A DNA stretch of 64,000 nucleotides from contig OZ012542.1 in the NCBI GenBank assembly GCA_963935595.1, forward strand, positions 36,507,417 through 36,571,416, given 5' to 3'. The stretch's first letter is position 1. The number at the start of each line of letters is the position of its first letter. The stretch comes from Schoenobius gigantellus (taxonomy: Eukaryota > Arthropoda > Insecta > Lepidoptera > Crambidae). Made by a program: the position numbers and the translations under genes. Below the pieces are notes generated by a model. That model was not told the origin of the DNA, made no database searches, and worked only from the letters and a program-made list of their open reading frames with translations. Of the stretch, positions 22,851 to 34,841 are shown piece after piece.

Positions 22851-25589
22851 AATAAAAACAAAACTGCAACTTAATTTTAATACTAGTTTCCTAGGCGCAT
22901 TGTTACCGTAGCTAGAAAATAAAGCGGCTGTCTTCTTATGACGTCACATTTAGATTCCTTAACAACCAGCCAAACTACCTATATTTACTTTTACTCATTG
23001 ATTGAATTATGCCTATGTCTATTTTAATACAAGAAAAAATATTGTTGTATATTGGTCCTTTAAAAGTAAAGCTTTTATTTTATGTAGTTATATATTTCTA
23101 TCTTTCTTGTTATATCTTTCTTGTTTTCCTTCCTTTATCCCTTTACTCAGCATAACTTCCCAAAATCTAAAGCATATGTCTCGACTAACTAATAATGAAT
23201 ATCACAGTTACGTAACCCCGCTGGCAGTAGGCCAAACTTAATCATAGAGCAAAGATAAGTCGATTAGTCACTGTAGCCGAACAATTACCCAAATAACACA
23301 AGAAGCATGACTTGGAGATTACGTTGATGATCAGAAAAATGTATTTCCATGTCAAATAAGCTACGCTGATGTGCCGACATCAATCATCCTTTGCCCAGAT
23401 TTAATGAAATCCCTTTTCATTCCATTGCCTTTAAATACAGTGTAATTTTCGTAACTCCTAAGCCACCCAACTCTTAGATTTACCTTGAAACTGCTTTACT
23501 TTCAAAATTTGATATCACATTATAATTCTGTTGTTATTTTTCTTTCATCTTTGCTATTTTCGTTTTATTGTAAGTTTAATTTGTGTTGGTGGTTTATTTC
23601 TACTTCATGAATCTTATTTTATTTTGTACAGCTGATATTATGTTTATTATTAAGGTAATTGGTATATCGTTTTCATTGATTTGTGATTGTCCTGGGATAT
23701 ATTTCTATGGCAGTGAATATATGTAAACAAAGTTGCGTTGCGTCTTATGTTTCTCAAAGAAACGTAATTAAAGGTTGTGTATATTTCCCCGCAGTCTGGT
23801 TCTTCATAGTTATTGTACATACAATATCTAATCAGAACACTATAACTATAGTACCTAAATATATGTAATATTAATCAGGTAGCATCCATCCATTTTTATT
23901 ACACTGCCAAAGTTTTAACACAGAATCCATGCATAGGTATGCCAATTCAGGTGAATTTATTGATTAATTAAATGACTATAAAAAACTTGAAACAGTATGT
24001 AAATATGCCATAATATTTTTAAATCTATTCCGCAAAGCCTCATGTATCTCCTGAGTAGTCGTCCATGCATGTAAGCACAAGATTGTCTCCTGTCACCTGT
24101 ATTACAATGCCCACTCTACAGCAGAAGCAAAATGAAATTTTGAACTGTTATCCAACTAAAAGAGTGAAGACACCAAATATGGAGGAATTTCGGGAAACTA
24201 CAATTAAAATGTTTGCATTAATTTAGATAAAAGTTACTCATATAATAATGATGAAAATAAATCAAATACTTGAAAAAAAAGGAAATGTTATTTAGCTTTT
24301 TCAAAATGATTAACCTATTTTATATTTATGGCTTTGCATTTAGCAATATAAAATAGGTTAATTATTTTTATATTGCTGTGGATGTTGCCGGAATTATACT
24401 GTATATTTTTGTTTTTATAGTAACAACAAACCTTTACGTACTTTACTTTAGGCTTTTCTAAAACTCCTGTTTAGCCCAATATATTGGAAGAGTGCCAAGT
24501 ACTTTGGTATACAATAAATAACACTTTTAGATTGCGGCAAAGCATTCTGTAATTACATGCGAGGGGTATCTCTATAATCCTTGAGATAGTACATCTTTGC
24601 CGGCAGCGGAATTACTCCTGCTGCGATCTTTGGGGTAAAAGGAATCCCTTGAGACGTGGGGCCCAGTATTTTATAAATCCACTGGCATGTTGACTGCTAT
24701 CTGTATATCTCAATGTGATTGATTGGGGATAACTACTCAGATAGAAACAACAGGTGGCAAGTAAATTTTTGGTGGCAAGTAAACGCTTGGAAAATGGATT
24801 TTAATTTGTTATACTGTAAGCGCTTCGCCTCTTTCAATGTGATTATTTAGATAAACTCGTATTTGATAAAATTACCAGATTTTTTATTTGGTCTTTCTTA
24901 TATCTTCAGCCCAGTTTATTTGATATCGATAAAATAATATAGTTTAATTCTAATCTACTTATTTTTTAGAATAGTTATGCACTTGCGGCAAAAAATACTT
25001 ACGTATATACTCGTAGTTAACGACTCGATACCACCCGGTCGCAATGCTAGTGTAATGGCAACAAAATGGCAAAATAAATATATTTCGGAGCGATAATGAA
25101 GCTCGTTTATGTGTCGTCTGCTGCAAGGGTCTGTAATTACTGATCGTGCCTATTGTTGGTTGATAAAGCATGTTCGGGGGAGACTAATCCAGTACAGGGT
25201 AGCATTGTTCGAACGGAATTCAACAAGATAGTTGTGGCGAGGGAAATAAAATTAAGACGCACAATATAGCAGCGACGACGCGACGTGACATCGCGAAAAC
25301 TTTCATTTATTCATCCAGTTTACTTCGATGGAAATGTGAGAGTATGGCAAATATTGTATTTCTTTATATCTAATCTTGATACAGAAATATAATTCTGTAT
25401 AAAGAACCTCAAGCACATTTTTCTATATTTACAAAAATATGCGATCAACCGCAAACATTTTACTATAGCTTGGGTAAACTAAGCAAAATGCAGACTTGAA
25501 AGAATGAAATGCGTACATTGAAATAACAACTTCCTACTCGAAATCTAAATATTTAAACACGTTTAATACATAAATATCTTGCACTGGCA
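22851..25589. other. AT-rich intergenic; small hairpin at 24309-24362
   Basis: The hairpin pairs TTAACCTATTTTATATT with AATATAAAATAGGTTAA. A GC-richer patch at 24595-24665 is unassigned. Open frames at 23002-23241, 23683-23868 and 24959-25171 have no motifs. Confidence 0.4.
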
Positions 25590-25995
25590 ATTAATAGTAC
25601 ATTGTTACTCCAGGGGTGAAAGTAACTTATTTAGTCCCGAGACGGTGTTTGGCGTCCGAGCGTAGCGAGAGCACCAATAGTTCGAGAGAATAAATAATTC
25701 TTTTACCTGAAATAAACACTGTGCTTTTCATTACGAATACAAGGAAAGTAAAAATAAAACAATGAATTAAGTAGCTAAAGAAAAAACGTGTAAATTTTAT
25801 TTTACTTAACTATATAAGTCAACAATTTCTGCTTTAGCTCGCTTTTTCATATAAAATCAGGCGTTAACTCCATATCTGAATCAGATGAACTCATTGTGTT
25901 AATTATTAACACAATGCTATACAAATATCATTAACAGTTAATAAAAATCTCTGCTATACGGAAGTATTAACAAAACTCTACAAATGGAAAAAACA
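25590..25995. repeat. Dispersed 0.4-kb repeat, copy 1
   Basis: It matches 35488-35915 closely. Shared blocks are CATTGTTACTCCAGGGGTGA, TTTAGTCCCGAGACGG, GAGCGTAGCGAG, ACGTGTAAATTTTATTTTAC, ATAAAATCAGGCGTTAACTC and TGTGTTAATTATTAACACAA. It is non-coding. Inverted repeats at both ends are not evident in this copy, so it may be truncated. Confidence 0.75.
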
Positions 25996-26387
25996 AATCG
26001 AAGATCGCATTGTCGCATGGAGATGGAAGTAAATAGGTTTAATGATGTTTTGAAATCACATACCTAGTGCACGCGATGTTCTAAATTTACTTTAACCTCA
26101 AGCGGATAAAAACGGTTTTGGCGGTCAGATATCGAATAGCAAAAATACTCTTTCCGAGATGGGGGGATGAAAAATATATTTTTCATACCACCTGCTCGAC
26201 AATGTTCAATTAGATCCCCCTTAACTTCAACGTAAAGCAAGACATTATATCCCAAGGGATATAATTTTGTATGAAACTCCCAAGGGATTAAAGTGTTTTA
26301 AATATGGAACATAAAATTTGTATGAAAATTTAGCATAGATGCTAGCATAGGAAGGCAAAGGTTCTACGCCCATACAGCAGTAGCGTG
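25996..26387. other. Flank of the LTR element, nothing recognised
   Basis: The 26064-26255 minus frame has no recognisable motif. The last four bases, CGTG, form the left target duplication of the LTR element. Confidence 0.4.
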
Positions 26388-27534
26388 TGTTAGGAAATAC
26401 CCCTAGTCTTTGAGGTAATAAATGCCTTTCAATGCAATTTTAATCTAATCCAGATAATGAGGTAATGCAATTACAAACGACAATATAAATTGAATTATTA
26501 TTTTTATTAAAAATGACTCGACTACTAGCTCGGAATGCAGACTTCCCCGAGAAGAGCTAGCGAGAAACTCGGGGGTTGCTCTTTTTAAATAAAAGTTACA
26601 AAGGTGTACATATTACATAGAAATAAAATAATAAATGATTAACCATTAAACATAACAAACAAAAGTAATAAGTTATAATAAAACAAAAGAACGAGTTATT
26701 AGTAATTAAATACAGAAATTAACGAGTTACACTTTTACAAACAATATTCAAAGTTGCTGATGACACAGGGAAATAGAATATTCGAAAGAATACTTAGCTT
26801 GGTATAGTAGCAGCCTAGCAGCAAGACAAACTTGTTCCCGAAGATCGATGTTACTTAAAAACTGTTCACAGCAAAACTGACTATGGCAAAGCTGTAGCCT
26901 CTTTATATTAACAGAAAATGGCGGGAACAAGATCGCGCCGCAAACATTCCACCGGAAATAGGCTTGTTATTCAATAATAAATGATTATTATAATGTAATT
27001 TGTTTTCCTATTTTCTTTAAATAGTCTAAACATTATTTTAAAAATACGATACACAATTTAGTGTATAAATTATGCATCGTATTTTATGAAATGAAACCAC
27101 GTGGAAATTACAATTGAAACGGTACAGAGAAAGAACCAATTCATGATGTATTTAAAACATCATATATATTAGGATTTAATAAAACCACGTGGTGTCAAAT
27201 GGTATCAATTTGAGAATTGCATAACACTAAAATATCTTAATTACTTATTTACAATAGGTAATCACAGATACGACATACAATTATACATGTTAAACATTAT
27301 TACTCTTATTAGGTTCTAACCTTTTCAAGGGTATACGTATTGTTTACAAAATAAATACTGTTATTGTTTTTATAATCAATATTTTGATAACTCTAGAAAC
27401 TATTATGATTTAGACTTTAAAAATATGTTTAAGTTAAGTAAATAAACAAGACAATAATGAAAACAGCTTTAGAAATAATTATATGAGTATTATATTTTTT
27501 ATTATTACCCTTTATAAAATTCTAATATATAACA
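26388..27534 (-). repeat. LTR (3' LTR in element orientation)
   Basis: TG..CA bounded repeat. It holds an AATAAA-type signal on the minus strand near 26503-26510, downstream of the predicted transcription start, as expected for an R/U5 region. The 60-codon minus frame within it is incidental and identical in both LTRs. Confidence 0.9.
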
Positions 27535-28618
27535 CGGCCATTCTGATGTGTACTTCGTTCTCGAAGTACATTTTTTTTTCATACAATCAACAATCCAAGT
27601 GACGCTTTTGGGGGTTCTTGCAAACAAATCATAAACTAATAATATTTACTGTAAAAAAATATTGACCTACATGATCTAATCAAAATTTCAAAAAAGTATT
27701 ATTTTTTTTTATCATATAATAGTCATTCCGGCACATATGTACTTGGAATGTTGAGAAAAAATAATATATTTTTTCAATGGGACATAGGTCCCAGTGCACA
27801 ATATCACTAAACCAATAAAAATTAAAATTGACAATTCGACATTATTATACAGATCGACAAACATCTTTTTACATGTGGTCAAAATCTGAACTACAAAGAG
27901 AATCAATCTTGATAAACTACTGTTATTTATTAATAACCTAATTATTTTTTTATATACATTTTTTTTTACTTAGAGGCTCTAAATATAAATTAATAAAGTG
28001 GCATTTAAACAGCGCCACACTTAGGCCTCCGTTAACATTTCACAAAAATATGATCATAGATAGGTTTAGGTATATTTACTTCATTCTGTCAAAAAATGGT
28101 TATCAAATTTTACATTACTTGCAAAAAGTATTCAAAGATGATCATTCACAAAAATTAAAAAATAAAATATAACTAGGTATTTACAATCTCAAATTTATAT
28201 ATAATATTCACAAATAACATTCATTATATGAAATATTCACAAAAACCATTTAAATTTTATTCAAAAACTTCATCATAAATCATTATGATAAATATTTCAA
28301 AATTTGAAATACAAATAATATGAAATAAAATATGAAATTAATATCAAAACGATATAAGAATCATTTTAATTTGAAAAATTTATGTAGGTAATATGCTGAC
28401 ACTACACTATCACATGATCTTCGATAATATTTATATAATATAAGTTTTCGATTGAGTGAGCTATCTAGACTAGCCAAAAACACCAGAAATTGTCAATTTC
28501 TCTTATAAATTCAACTGATATATTGACACATCCACCTCTCTTTCAATACACATAAAGTATCGATTTTTTTTTCACCTCCGATATCACCAAATAAGGGAAG
28601 GGGATATCCTATGTAAAG

Positions 28619-28730
28619 GTTGCCTGGCAGAAATCGCTCACGGCGTTAAGGCCGCATATTTTGTTATTTTTGTATGTATTGTCCAATTATTTGTTATTTA
28701 TGCAAAATAAAGTATTTCTATGTACCTATC
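28619..28730 (+). repeat. LINE 3' tail (TTGCCTGGCAGA type), copy 1
   Basis: GTTGCCTGGCAGAAATCGCTC, TTAAGGCCGCATATTTTG and GCAAAATAAAGTATTTCTATG parallel 51571-51690. This is the shape of a LINE 3' end: a conserved block, AATAAA, then a microsatellite. It sits inside the LTR element, so it is a nested insertion or captured sequence. Confidence 0.6.
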
Positions 28731-28735
28731 TAATT

Positions 28736-28915
28736 ATCATCACAGCCACAGGCAGTCTTCAATGACAGCCACAGGCACAGTAAAAGTCACAGGCACCGCT
28801 ACAGGCACAGTATCCAGTAAAGGCCACAGGCACAGCCACAGTCTCCAGTTAAAGCCACAGGCACAGCTACAAGCACAGCCACAGGCACAGTCAGTAACAG
28901 TCTCAGTCACAATAA
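28736..28915. repeat. Degenerate CACAGGCACAGC minisatellite
   Basis: About 180 bp of imperfect 6- and 12-bp units (CCACAGGCACAG and variants) directly follow the LINE tail. A 75-codon frame translating as TATG/QAQ-type repeats runs through it. I regard that as a by-product of the array. Confidence 0.8.
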
Positions 28916-29100
28916 ACTGTCAGGACCTACTTTATGATAATCTTTAATACCAACAATTCACTCTTATTATTAATATTAAATTATAACACGTGAAAATTAA
29001 TACACCAGTTGTTTTTAATTTAAAGACTTAAATAGCATCTTCGATAGTAGGTAGCGTCATTTGACTTCTGCCACACAAACTACAAACTGTCGTAAGTCGA

Positions 29101-29343
29101 GTGGATGGTGGTATTCAGAGAAATAATTCGTTCGGCCAGACTGACACATTGATTCGTTTAGTGATTAATACAGCTAAAGTGGTTGAGGTGTATTTGATGA
29201 TACTAGAAGGTACTTTCAGGATTGAAGTTATCGCAAAGTGGATAGTGGCAATCATTTGGTTATCTATTGTTAAATCTCGAAATAAAAAAAGAGTGAGCAA
29301 AATTATTAATGGTGGGGAATTAAACTCTCACAAAGACGGTTAG
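29101..29343. other. Unassigned interior of the LTR element
   Basis: Overlapping 80- and 61-codon frames exist on opposite strands and neither shows gag, protease, RT or integrase motifs. The rest of 27535-28618 and 28916-30381 is AT-rich and non-coding by eye. Confidence 0.4.
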
Positions 29344-30381
29344 ACTCAATTAAAATTGTACTTTTATTATTTGTTCTTTTACAACCCGTATTATTTATTA
29401 AGCTGCAGAAGGTACACACAGCAACACGCTAGGCCCCACATGTTGACCTTGAGATCACCCTTATGTCGCTCGTAATAGCGGCGGCTTTCGTAATGCAAAT
29501 GTAAAGCTCAACGTGCCTGTACTGTACTTATAATGTTAGTTCAAAGTTCAAACTATGTTAAATCCTCACATCTCATCTCTTAGATAGAATCAATAAATAA
29601 TTTAGGTTTTCGAGATTGAAACAGAAGGAATGTTACAGATAATAAAAATCAAGATTTTTTTATTTATTTAAAATGTTCATGGGGTGTAACGAAAGCTGTG
29701 AACTTTAGCTGCGTATTCAGATTTGACTAGCACCGTAGTTGCTATTCAATTTAATTCAGGCACTTGAAAATTCCTGTATAAATTATATTATTACCTATTT
29801 TTGTATCGACAAGAGAATACTACCATCAGTAGGCTTTTAACACTACATAAAATATTCCCTCGGCATCAAATAATAGTTTTAACAAGCAAGTTGCCTAATC
29901 ATTCAGTGAAAAAGAAAGGAAGTGGAAATATTAACAAAGGCAAAAAACATCATAGCCTTTAGTTGATGTCTTCACACTACTATTAAAAGATGCTACCCTG
30001 GCTTACTATTTTGAGTTTCAGCAAATTACCCACACATTTATACAATTTTTCCGATATTTATTTCTTAACTGAATAGAGAAAAAATATTTAATCTCGAAAG
30101 ATTTTCTAGGTACCTACGTCGCTATAAGGTGGCCAAATAAAGGAGAGCCTTTGAAGGCCTTACCTGCTTTTGCAAACTTAACTTAATCACGCCAACCGAA
30201 TTCTTCTCCAAACATGTCAATGTCCGCACATTATGGTGGCTAGATCAGACACCAGAAGCGCCACGTCACCTCGCCGAAATTGCTAGATGATGAGTCGTTG
30301 ATGGTGGTGAGCAGCCCATGTAGATGTGTATGCTCCATATGAAAAAAAGAAAATATGTTATTGTTGTGATCCCACTTCTGA

Positions 30382-31528
30382 TGTTAGGAAATACCCCTAG
30401 TCTTTGAGGTAATAAATGCCTTTCAATGCAATTTTAATCTAATCCAGATAATGAGGTAATGCAATTACAAACGACAATATAAATTGAATTATTATTTTTA
30501 TTAAAAATGACTCGACTACTAGCTCGGAATGCAGACTTCCCCGAGAAGAGCTAGCGAGAAACTCGGGGGTTGCTCTTTTTAAATAAAAGTTACAAAGGTG
30601 TACATATTACATAGAAATAAAATAATAAATGATTAACCATTAAACATAACAAACAAAAGTAATAAGTTATAATAAAACAAAAGAACGAGTTATTAGTAAT
30701 TAAATACAGAAATTAACGAGTTACACTTTTACAAACAATATTCAAAGTTGCTGATGACACAGGGAAATAGAATATTCGAAAGAATACTTAGCTTGGTATA
30801 GTAGCAGCCTAGCAGCAAGACAAACTTGTTCCCGAAGATCGATGTTACTTAAAAACTGTTCACAGCAAAACTGACTATGGCAAAGCTGTAGCCTCTTTAT
30901 ATTAACAGAAAATGGCGGGAACAAGATCGCGCCGCAAACATTCCACCGGAAATAGGCTTGTTATTCAATAATAAATGATTATTATAATGTAATTTGTTTT
31001 CCTATTTTCTTTAAATAGTCTAAACATTATTTTAAAAATACGATACACAATTTAGTGTATAAATTATGCATCGTATTTTATGAAATGAAACCACGTGGAA
31101 ATTACAATTGAAACGGTACAGAGAAAGAACCAATTCATGATGTATTTAAAACATCATATATATTAGGATTTAATAAAACCACGTGGTGTCAAATGGTATC
31201 AATTTGAGAATTGCATAACACTAAAATATCTTAATTACTTATTTACAATAGGTAATCACAGATACGACATACAATTATACATGTTAAACATTATTACTCT
31301 TATTAGGTTCTAACCTTTTCAAGGGTATACGTATTGTTTACAAAATAAATACTGTTATTGTTTTTATAATCAATATTTTGATAACTCTAGAAACTATTAT
31401 GATTTAGACTTTAAAAATATGTTTAAGTTAAGTAAATAAACAAGACAATAATGAAAACAGCTTTAGAAATAATTATATGAGTATTATATTTTTTATTATT
31501 ACCCTTTATAAAATTCTAATATATAACA
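30382..31528 (-). repeat. LTR (5' LTR in element orientation)
   Basis: Partner of 26388-27534 with no length difference. It would act as the promoter-bearing 5' LTR on the minus strand. It is followed at 31529 by CGTG, matching the bases before the other LTR. Confidence 0.9.
30869..30901 (-). promoter_or_regulatory. LTR core promoter: TATA box and arthropod Inr
   Basis: On the minus strand TATAAAGAGGC begins at 30901 and TCAGTT has its A at 30872, 29 bases downstream. That is the normal TATA-to-start spacing, and TCAGTT is the arthropod initiator. The identical pair lies at 26907/26878 in the other LTR. It supports a minus-strand element and defines a U3/R border near 30872. Confidence 0.65.
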
Positions 31529-32635
31529 CGTGCATCCACTAGAGACAAAGACATTCTACCTGTGTAAATAATGTTTTTATAAAATCTAAATACAAAATTT
31601 CTTTACCAAAATTATAAAATATTTATCTACATAACACTACAAGCTAAAATAAACAATTACATTTCACTTTATTTTTTATTGATAAAATACGTTTTATGCA
31701 AAAAGCGCCATCTTTTGACGGCCACCATTAATTATCGATAAAAACGAATAAAAGCAGAGTAAAGCAAGAACACTAAGGCTGCCAGCCATTGATTTACTAG
31801 TAAATCAATGCTGCCAGCGGATAAACAGCATTTGGAAAAATTACGCGGCATATTTAAAAATAAAGAATGTTTCTACAATTTGTTTCATAATTTGCACCAA
31901 CAGTATTCCGTTGTATTGTTTTCATAGCTAAAACTTTGCCGCCAACGCCATTACGTATTTCAAAATTGTAATATCTTGTTGCTTACGTTAATAAAGTGCT
32001 TAGTGGAATGTGTTTTGTGGCATCAATAATACCGTCTTTTTTGGAAGTTTATTCGGTGTTTTATTGATAAAGTTAAAAAACGTAAGTAAATGTCCAGGTG
32101 CTTCAGCTTTTTTTTTATTTGGGGTCAATAGGTTGTCAACTATTTGAGATTTATTTCGACAGTTGTGTGTAGTAATTAATTGCTGTTTCAAAAGTAAATA
32201 CACTTACAACAAAGTTGAAAAATAAAAAAAAATTATTTGATACCATTTTATTGTTAACAAATTAATATTCGTCCTGCGTGCTACTAAAGGTCATTGACAG
32301 GGTCCAGCAGCTGATCGTATCGTATTGTAAATCGATATGTAGACTAAGTTCATACTTGTTATATTATTATTAAATATGTTTTAAGTTTTGTAATGTTTTA
32401 AGCTTTACTTGAGATATAAATACTGCGTGACGTTGTCGTGCTTGAGAAAAATAAATCTTTTTTTTTTGTATTTTATGGTTTTCATGATAATATCATAATT
32501 TTAACCATAGTTATAGTGACAGTGATAATGATAATGTGACAGTATTTATGATGAAAATTACCACCTAAGTAATTGGTTATAGAGCCCTGAGTTTTTATTG
32601 TCTCGCAGATGGTATGAAAAGTAGAGTACCTCTGG
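31529..32635. other. Intergenic; palindrome at 31788-31811
   Basis: CATTGATTTACTAGTAAATCAATG is a perfect 24-bp palindrome bracketed by GCTGCCAGC on both sides. The rest is AT-rich with no recognised gene. Confidence 0.4.
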
Positions 32636-32790
32636 AATAAAGCAGTGTCTTCGTCTTAAGCGACTTGAACCCCTCGCTTCACTTAGGACTCTACATAACT
32701 CCCTCGCTTCGCTCAGAAGTTAAATTTTAACTCCCTCGCTACGCTCGGGAGTTAATTCTAGAGTCCCTCGTTACGCTCGGGGTTCAATAT
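32636..32790. repeat. Tandem palindromic CCCTCGCTACGCTCGGG units
   Basis: Four units of the type CTCCCTCGCT(T/A)CGCTCxGGAGTT follow one another. Each unit is self-complementary around CGCTACG/CGTAGCG. The core resembles the GAGCGTAGCGAGGG motif inside the repeat at 25590 and 35488. Confidence 0.65.
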
Positions 32791-32845
32791 GGCGCCCGTG
32801 ACGTTAGACACTGCTTTAATCCCTTGGTGCATAATCTACTATTAT

Positions 32846-32965
32846 CAGCGTCGGTGGCGTTGTGGATTTGACACTGGCCTTCTAATCGGGAGGTCCGGGG
32901 TTCGATCCTGTTAAGTACTGTTAGTACCAATGTGTTTTTCATTTTTCGAATTTCATATGTACATT
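32846..32965 (+). repeat. tRNA-derived SINE
   Basis: Reads GTCGGTGGCGTTGTGGATTT, CTTCTAATCGGGAGGTCCGG and GGTTCGATCCTGTTAAGTAC, then the CCAATGTGTTTTTCATTTTT tail. A clear box B and the same head occur at 1666 and, inverted, at 18150. Confidence 0.7.
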
Positions 32966-32978
32966 TGCCGACGCTCTT

Positions 32979-33127
32979 AGAGCCAGAGCGCACTAGCGAC
33001 TTTTAGTTGGACGATAGTTTGATCGTTCAGGGAATAAGTATAGAGCTATATGAAGTTAAGATTTCTAATCAATCAAACTATCGGGCAACTATCGGGCGAC
33101 ATAAAGTTGCTAGTGCGATCTGGCTCT
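32979..33127. mobile_element. MITE with AGAGCCAGAGCGCACTAGC ends
   Basis: The left end AGAGCCAGAGCGCACTAGCG and right end GCTAGTGCGATCTGGCTCT are inverted. An inner pair, GACGATAGTTTGATCG and CAATCAAACTATCGGGC, is also inverted. It is about 149 bp and non-coding. Confidence 0.75.
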
Positions 33128-33624
33128 TACGATGAAAAAAAAACATCGTGAGGCAAAATTTTAAGCAAAAATATTTATGTCAAAGTACAAAGTACTTTAT
33201 TATGACTCTCATTTGTCTATCCTACGTTTTTGCCATCTCGTGGGATAGTCTCTTATACCCTATATCTCATTCTTGTGGTAGAATTCAGAGGGTGTGGATT
33301 CAACAAACTGGGTGAAGGCGTTCTGTATTTTCTTACTTCCTGGGAAGAAAAAGTTTTCCATGTAAGAAATTGTCCGAATAGCGGAAAAATGGTAATGGTA
33401 GTCTATTGAAAACAGGCCTAGCAAATACGGACAATGAATGATAGTTTCTAGCTGTAGATCTCATAGTACAACTGTTTCTAGGTCTTGCATTATGCTACTT
33501 GCATGGAGTAATGCGAGCGTTCTTCATGAGTGGTGAAGATCAGTTAACGAACGTGGATAATCCACATTTCAGCTTACGCGAGAATATTTTCTTACAAATT
33601 CTCGCTCTCACTTAATGGTATTTG
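33128..33624. other. Intergenic, nothing recognised
   Basis: No motif-bearing frame, RNA gene or repeat was identified. Confidence 0.35.
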
Positions 33625-34517
33625 ACCTTACAAATAGTAAGGTCAAACATAAAAAATCACTGCAGAAAAAACCGGTTCTCTTCATAAATATTGAATAAAA
33701 AATCTTTAAAAAAGATATGTTATTATTCAACGCATTCTTTAGAGGCTGGTCTTTTTACTTTTTTGATAAATTAATTAAAACTTGGTTAAAATGTGACCCA
33801 AGCATGCCTCGATTTTACAACTTTAAACCTAATCGCGTCGTAAATATTAGGTTAATCATATACTTTCGATTTCAATAAATAAACTGAACAATATTCTAGG
33901 GGATGGTCTTTTTAGATTTTTCTTATTCGCCTTAATTAATTTTTTATTGAAATAATTCATCTTACGCGTAAAGGTTTGCTTAAGGCGCATAGTGCTCCCA
34001 ATGACCTTGCATCGGTCGTCCCGCACTGATTACATAGGAGTGAGTGAGTGAGAGTGAGGGGAATATTCAAGCAAACCTTTACGTGTCAGATGAATTATTT
34101 CAATAAAAAATTAAAAAAGGCGAATAAGAAAAATCTAAAAAGACCATCCCCTAGAATATTGTTCACTTTATTTATTGAAATCGAAAGTATGTGATTTAAC
34201 CTAATATTTACGAAGCGATTAGGTTTATAGTTTTAAAATCGAGACATGTTTGGGTCACATTTTAACCAAGTTTTAATTAATTTATCAAAAAATTAAAAAG
34301 ACCATTCTCTAAAGAATGCGTTGAATAATAACATATCTTTTTTAAAGATTTTTTTATTCAATATTTATGAAAAGAACCGGTTTTTTCTGCAGTGTTTTTT
34401 TATGATTGGCGTTACTATGCGCCTTAAATATTCCCCTCACTCTCACTCACTCACTCCTATGTAATCAGTGCGGGACGATCGACGCAAGGTCATTGGGACC
34501 ACTATGCGCCTTAATTA
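33625..34517. repeat. Foldback element: two inverted arm-plus-cap units
   Basis: Left arm 33636-33985 is followed by a cap from GGCGCATAGTGCTCCCAATG to GAGTGAGTGAGTGAGAGTGA and AATATT. Then the arm is repeated inverted (34069-34430), and then the cap inverted (34433-34517). Landmarks: AAAAAACCGGTTCTC near the left end and GAACCGGTTTTTTC near the right. Arms are about 95 percent alike by eye. The half copy at 1-475 is the same family. It is non-coding. Confidence 0.85.
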
Positions 34518-34841
34518 ATTAGTGCGAGACGATCGATTCAAGTTGACTCTACTAAGACTTTAAAATCCTTTCAGTCAAAAATTTGGCACTGATTTCCATA
34601 TAAAAATTACAAGATTGTGTGTTTTCAAATTATTTTCTTCTTGAATTTTTTTTACTTTCTATATGATAGGTACTTACTCGTATATAGGCATTTTACGTCT
34701 GTTTTCTTTCTGTACCTACCTAAAAGTATGTAAAATGAGATTTAGAACGTTGATTCATATATTTGAAGAATAAAATGCCTATAATGTTATGCGGGCAAAT
34801 GACAAGAAAAATAATAAAATAAAAAAAGTTATCAAAAAATT
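34518..34841. other. Intergenic upstream of tRNA-Ser 3' end, nothing recognised
   Basis: AT-rich. A run of T residues on the minus strand (AACTTTTTTTATTTTATT, 34813-34830), just past the tRNA 3' end, can serve as a polymerase III terminator. Confidence 0.4.

Larger units (their letters stand above)
26388..31528 (-). mobile_element. Non-autonomous LTR retrotransposon, 5141 bp, CGTG target duplication
   Basis: Two 1147-bp direct repeats (26388-27534 and 30382-31528) both begin TGTTAGG and end ATAACA, so they have the TG..CA ends of LTRs. The base order is the same at a constant 3994-bp offset wherever I compared it. CGTG lies just outside both ends (26384-26387 and 31529-31532). The orientation is taken as minus because the LTR carries TATA and Inr elements on that strand. 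After the right-hand (5') LTR the minus strand reads TCAGAAGTGGGATCACAAC, a possible primer-binding site that I cannot assign. A short frame starting MEHTHLHGLL follows and is closed after about 30 codons. The 2.85-kb interior shows no protease, reverse transcriptase or integrase. It is a LARD-like, recently inserted element that would depend on enzymes from another element. Confidence 0.9.

Noticed and set aside
26748..26930. 60-codon minus frame present identically at 30742-30924
   Set aside because: The identity comes from the LTR duplication. The frame spans the predicted promoter and start site, so it is not a conserved gene.
27712..27906. Possible retrotransposon polyprotein end within the LTR element
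   Set aside because: I tried to match it to RNase H or integrase motifs and found none. The composition is AT-driven.
28720..28947. 75-codon frame with TATG/QAQ repeats
   Set aside because: It is produced by translating a CACAGG minisatellite. No start context or conserved domain was seen.
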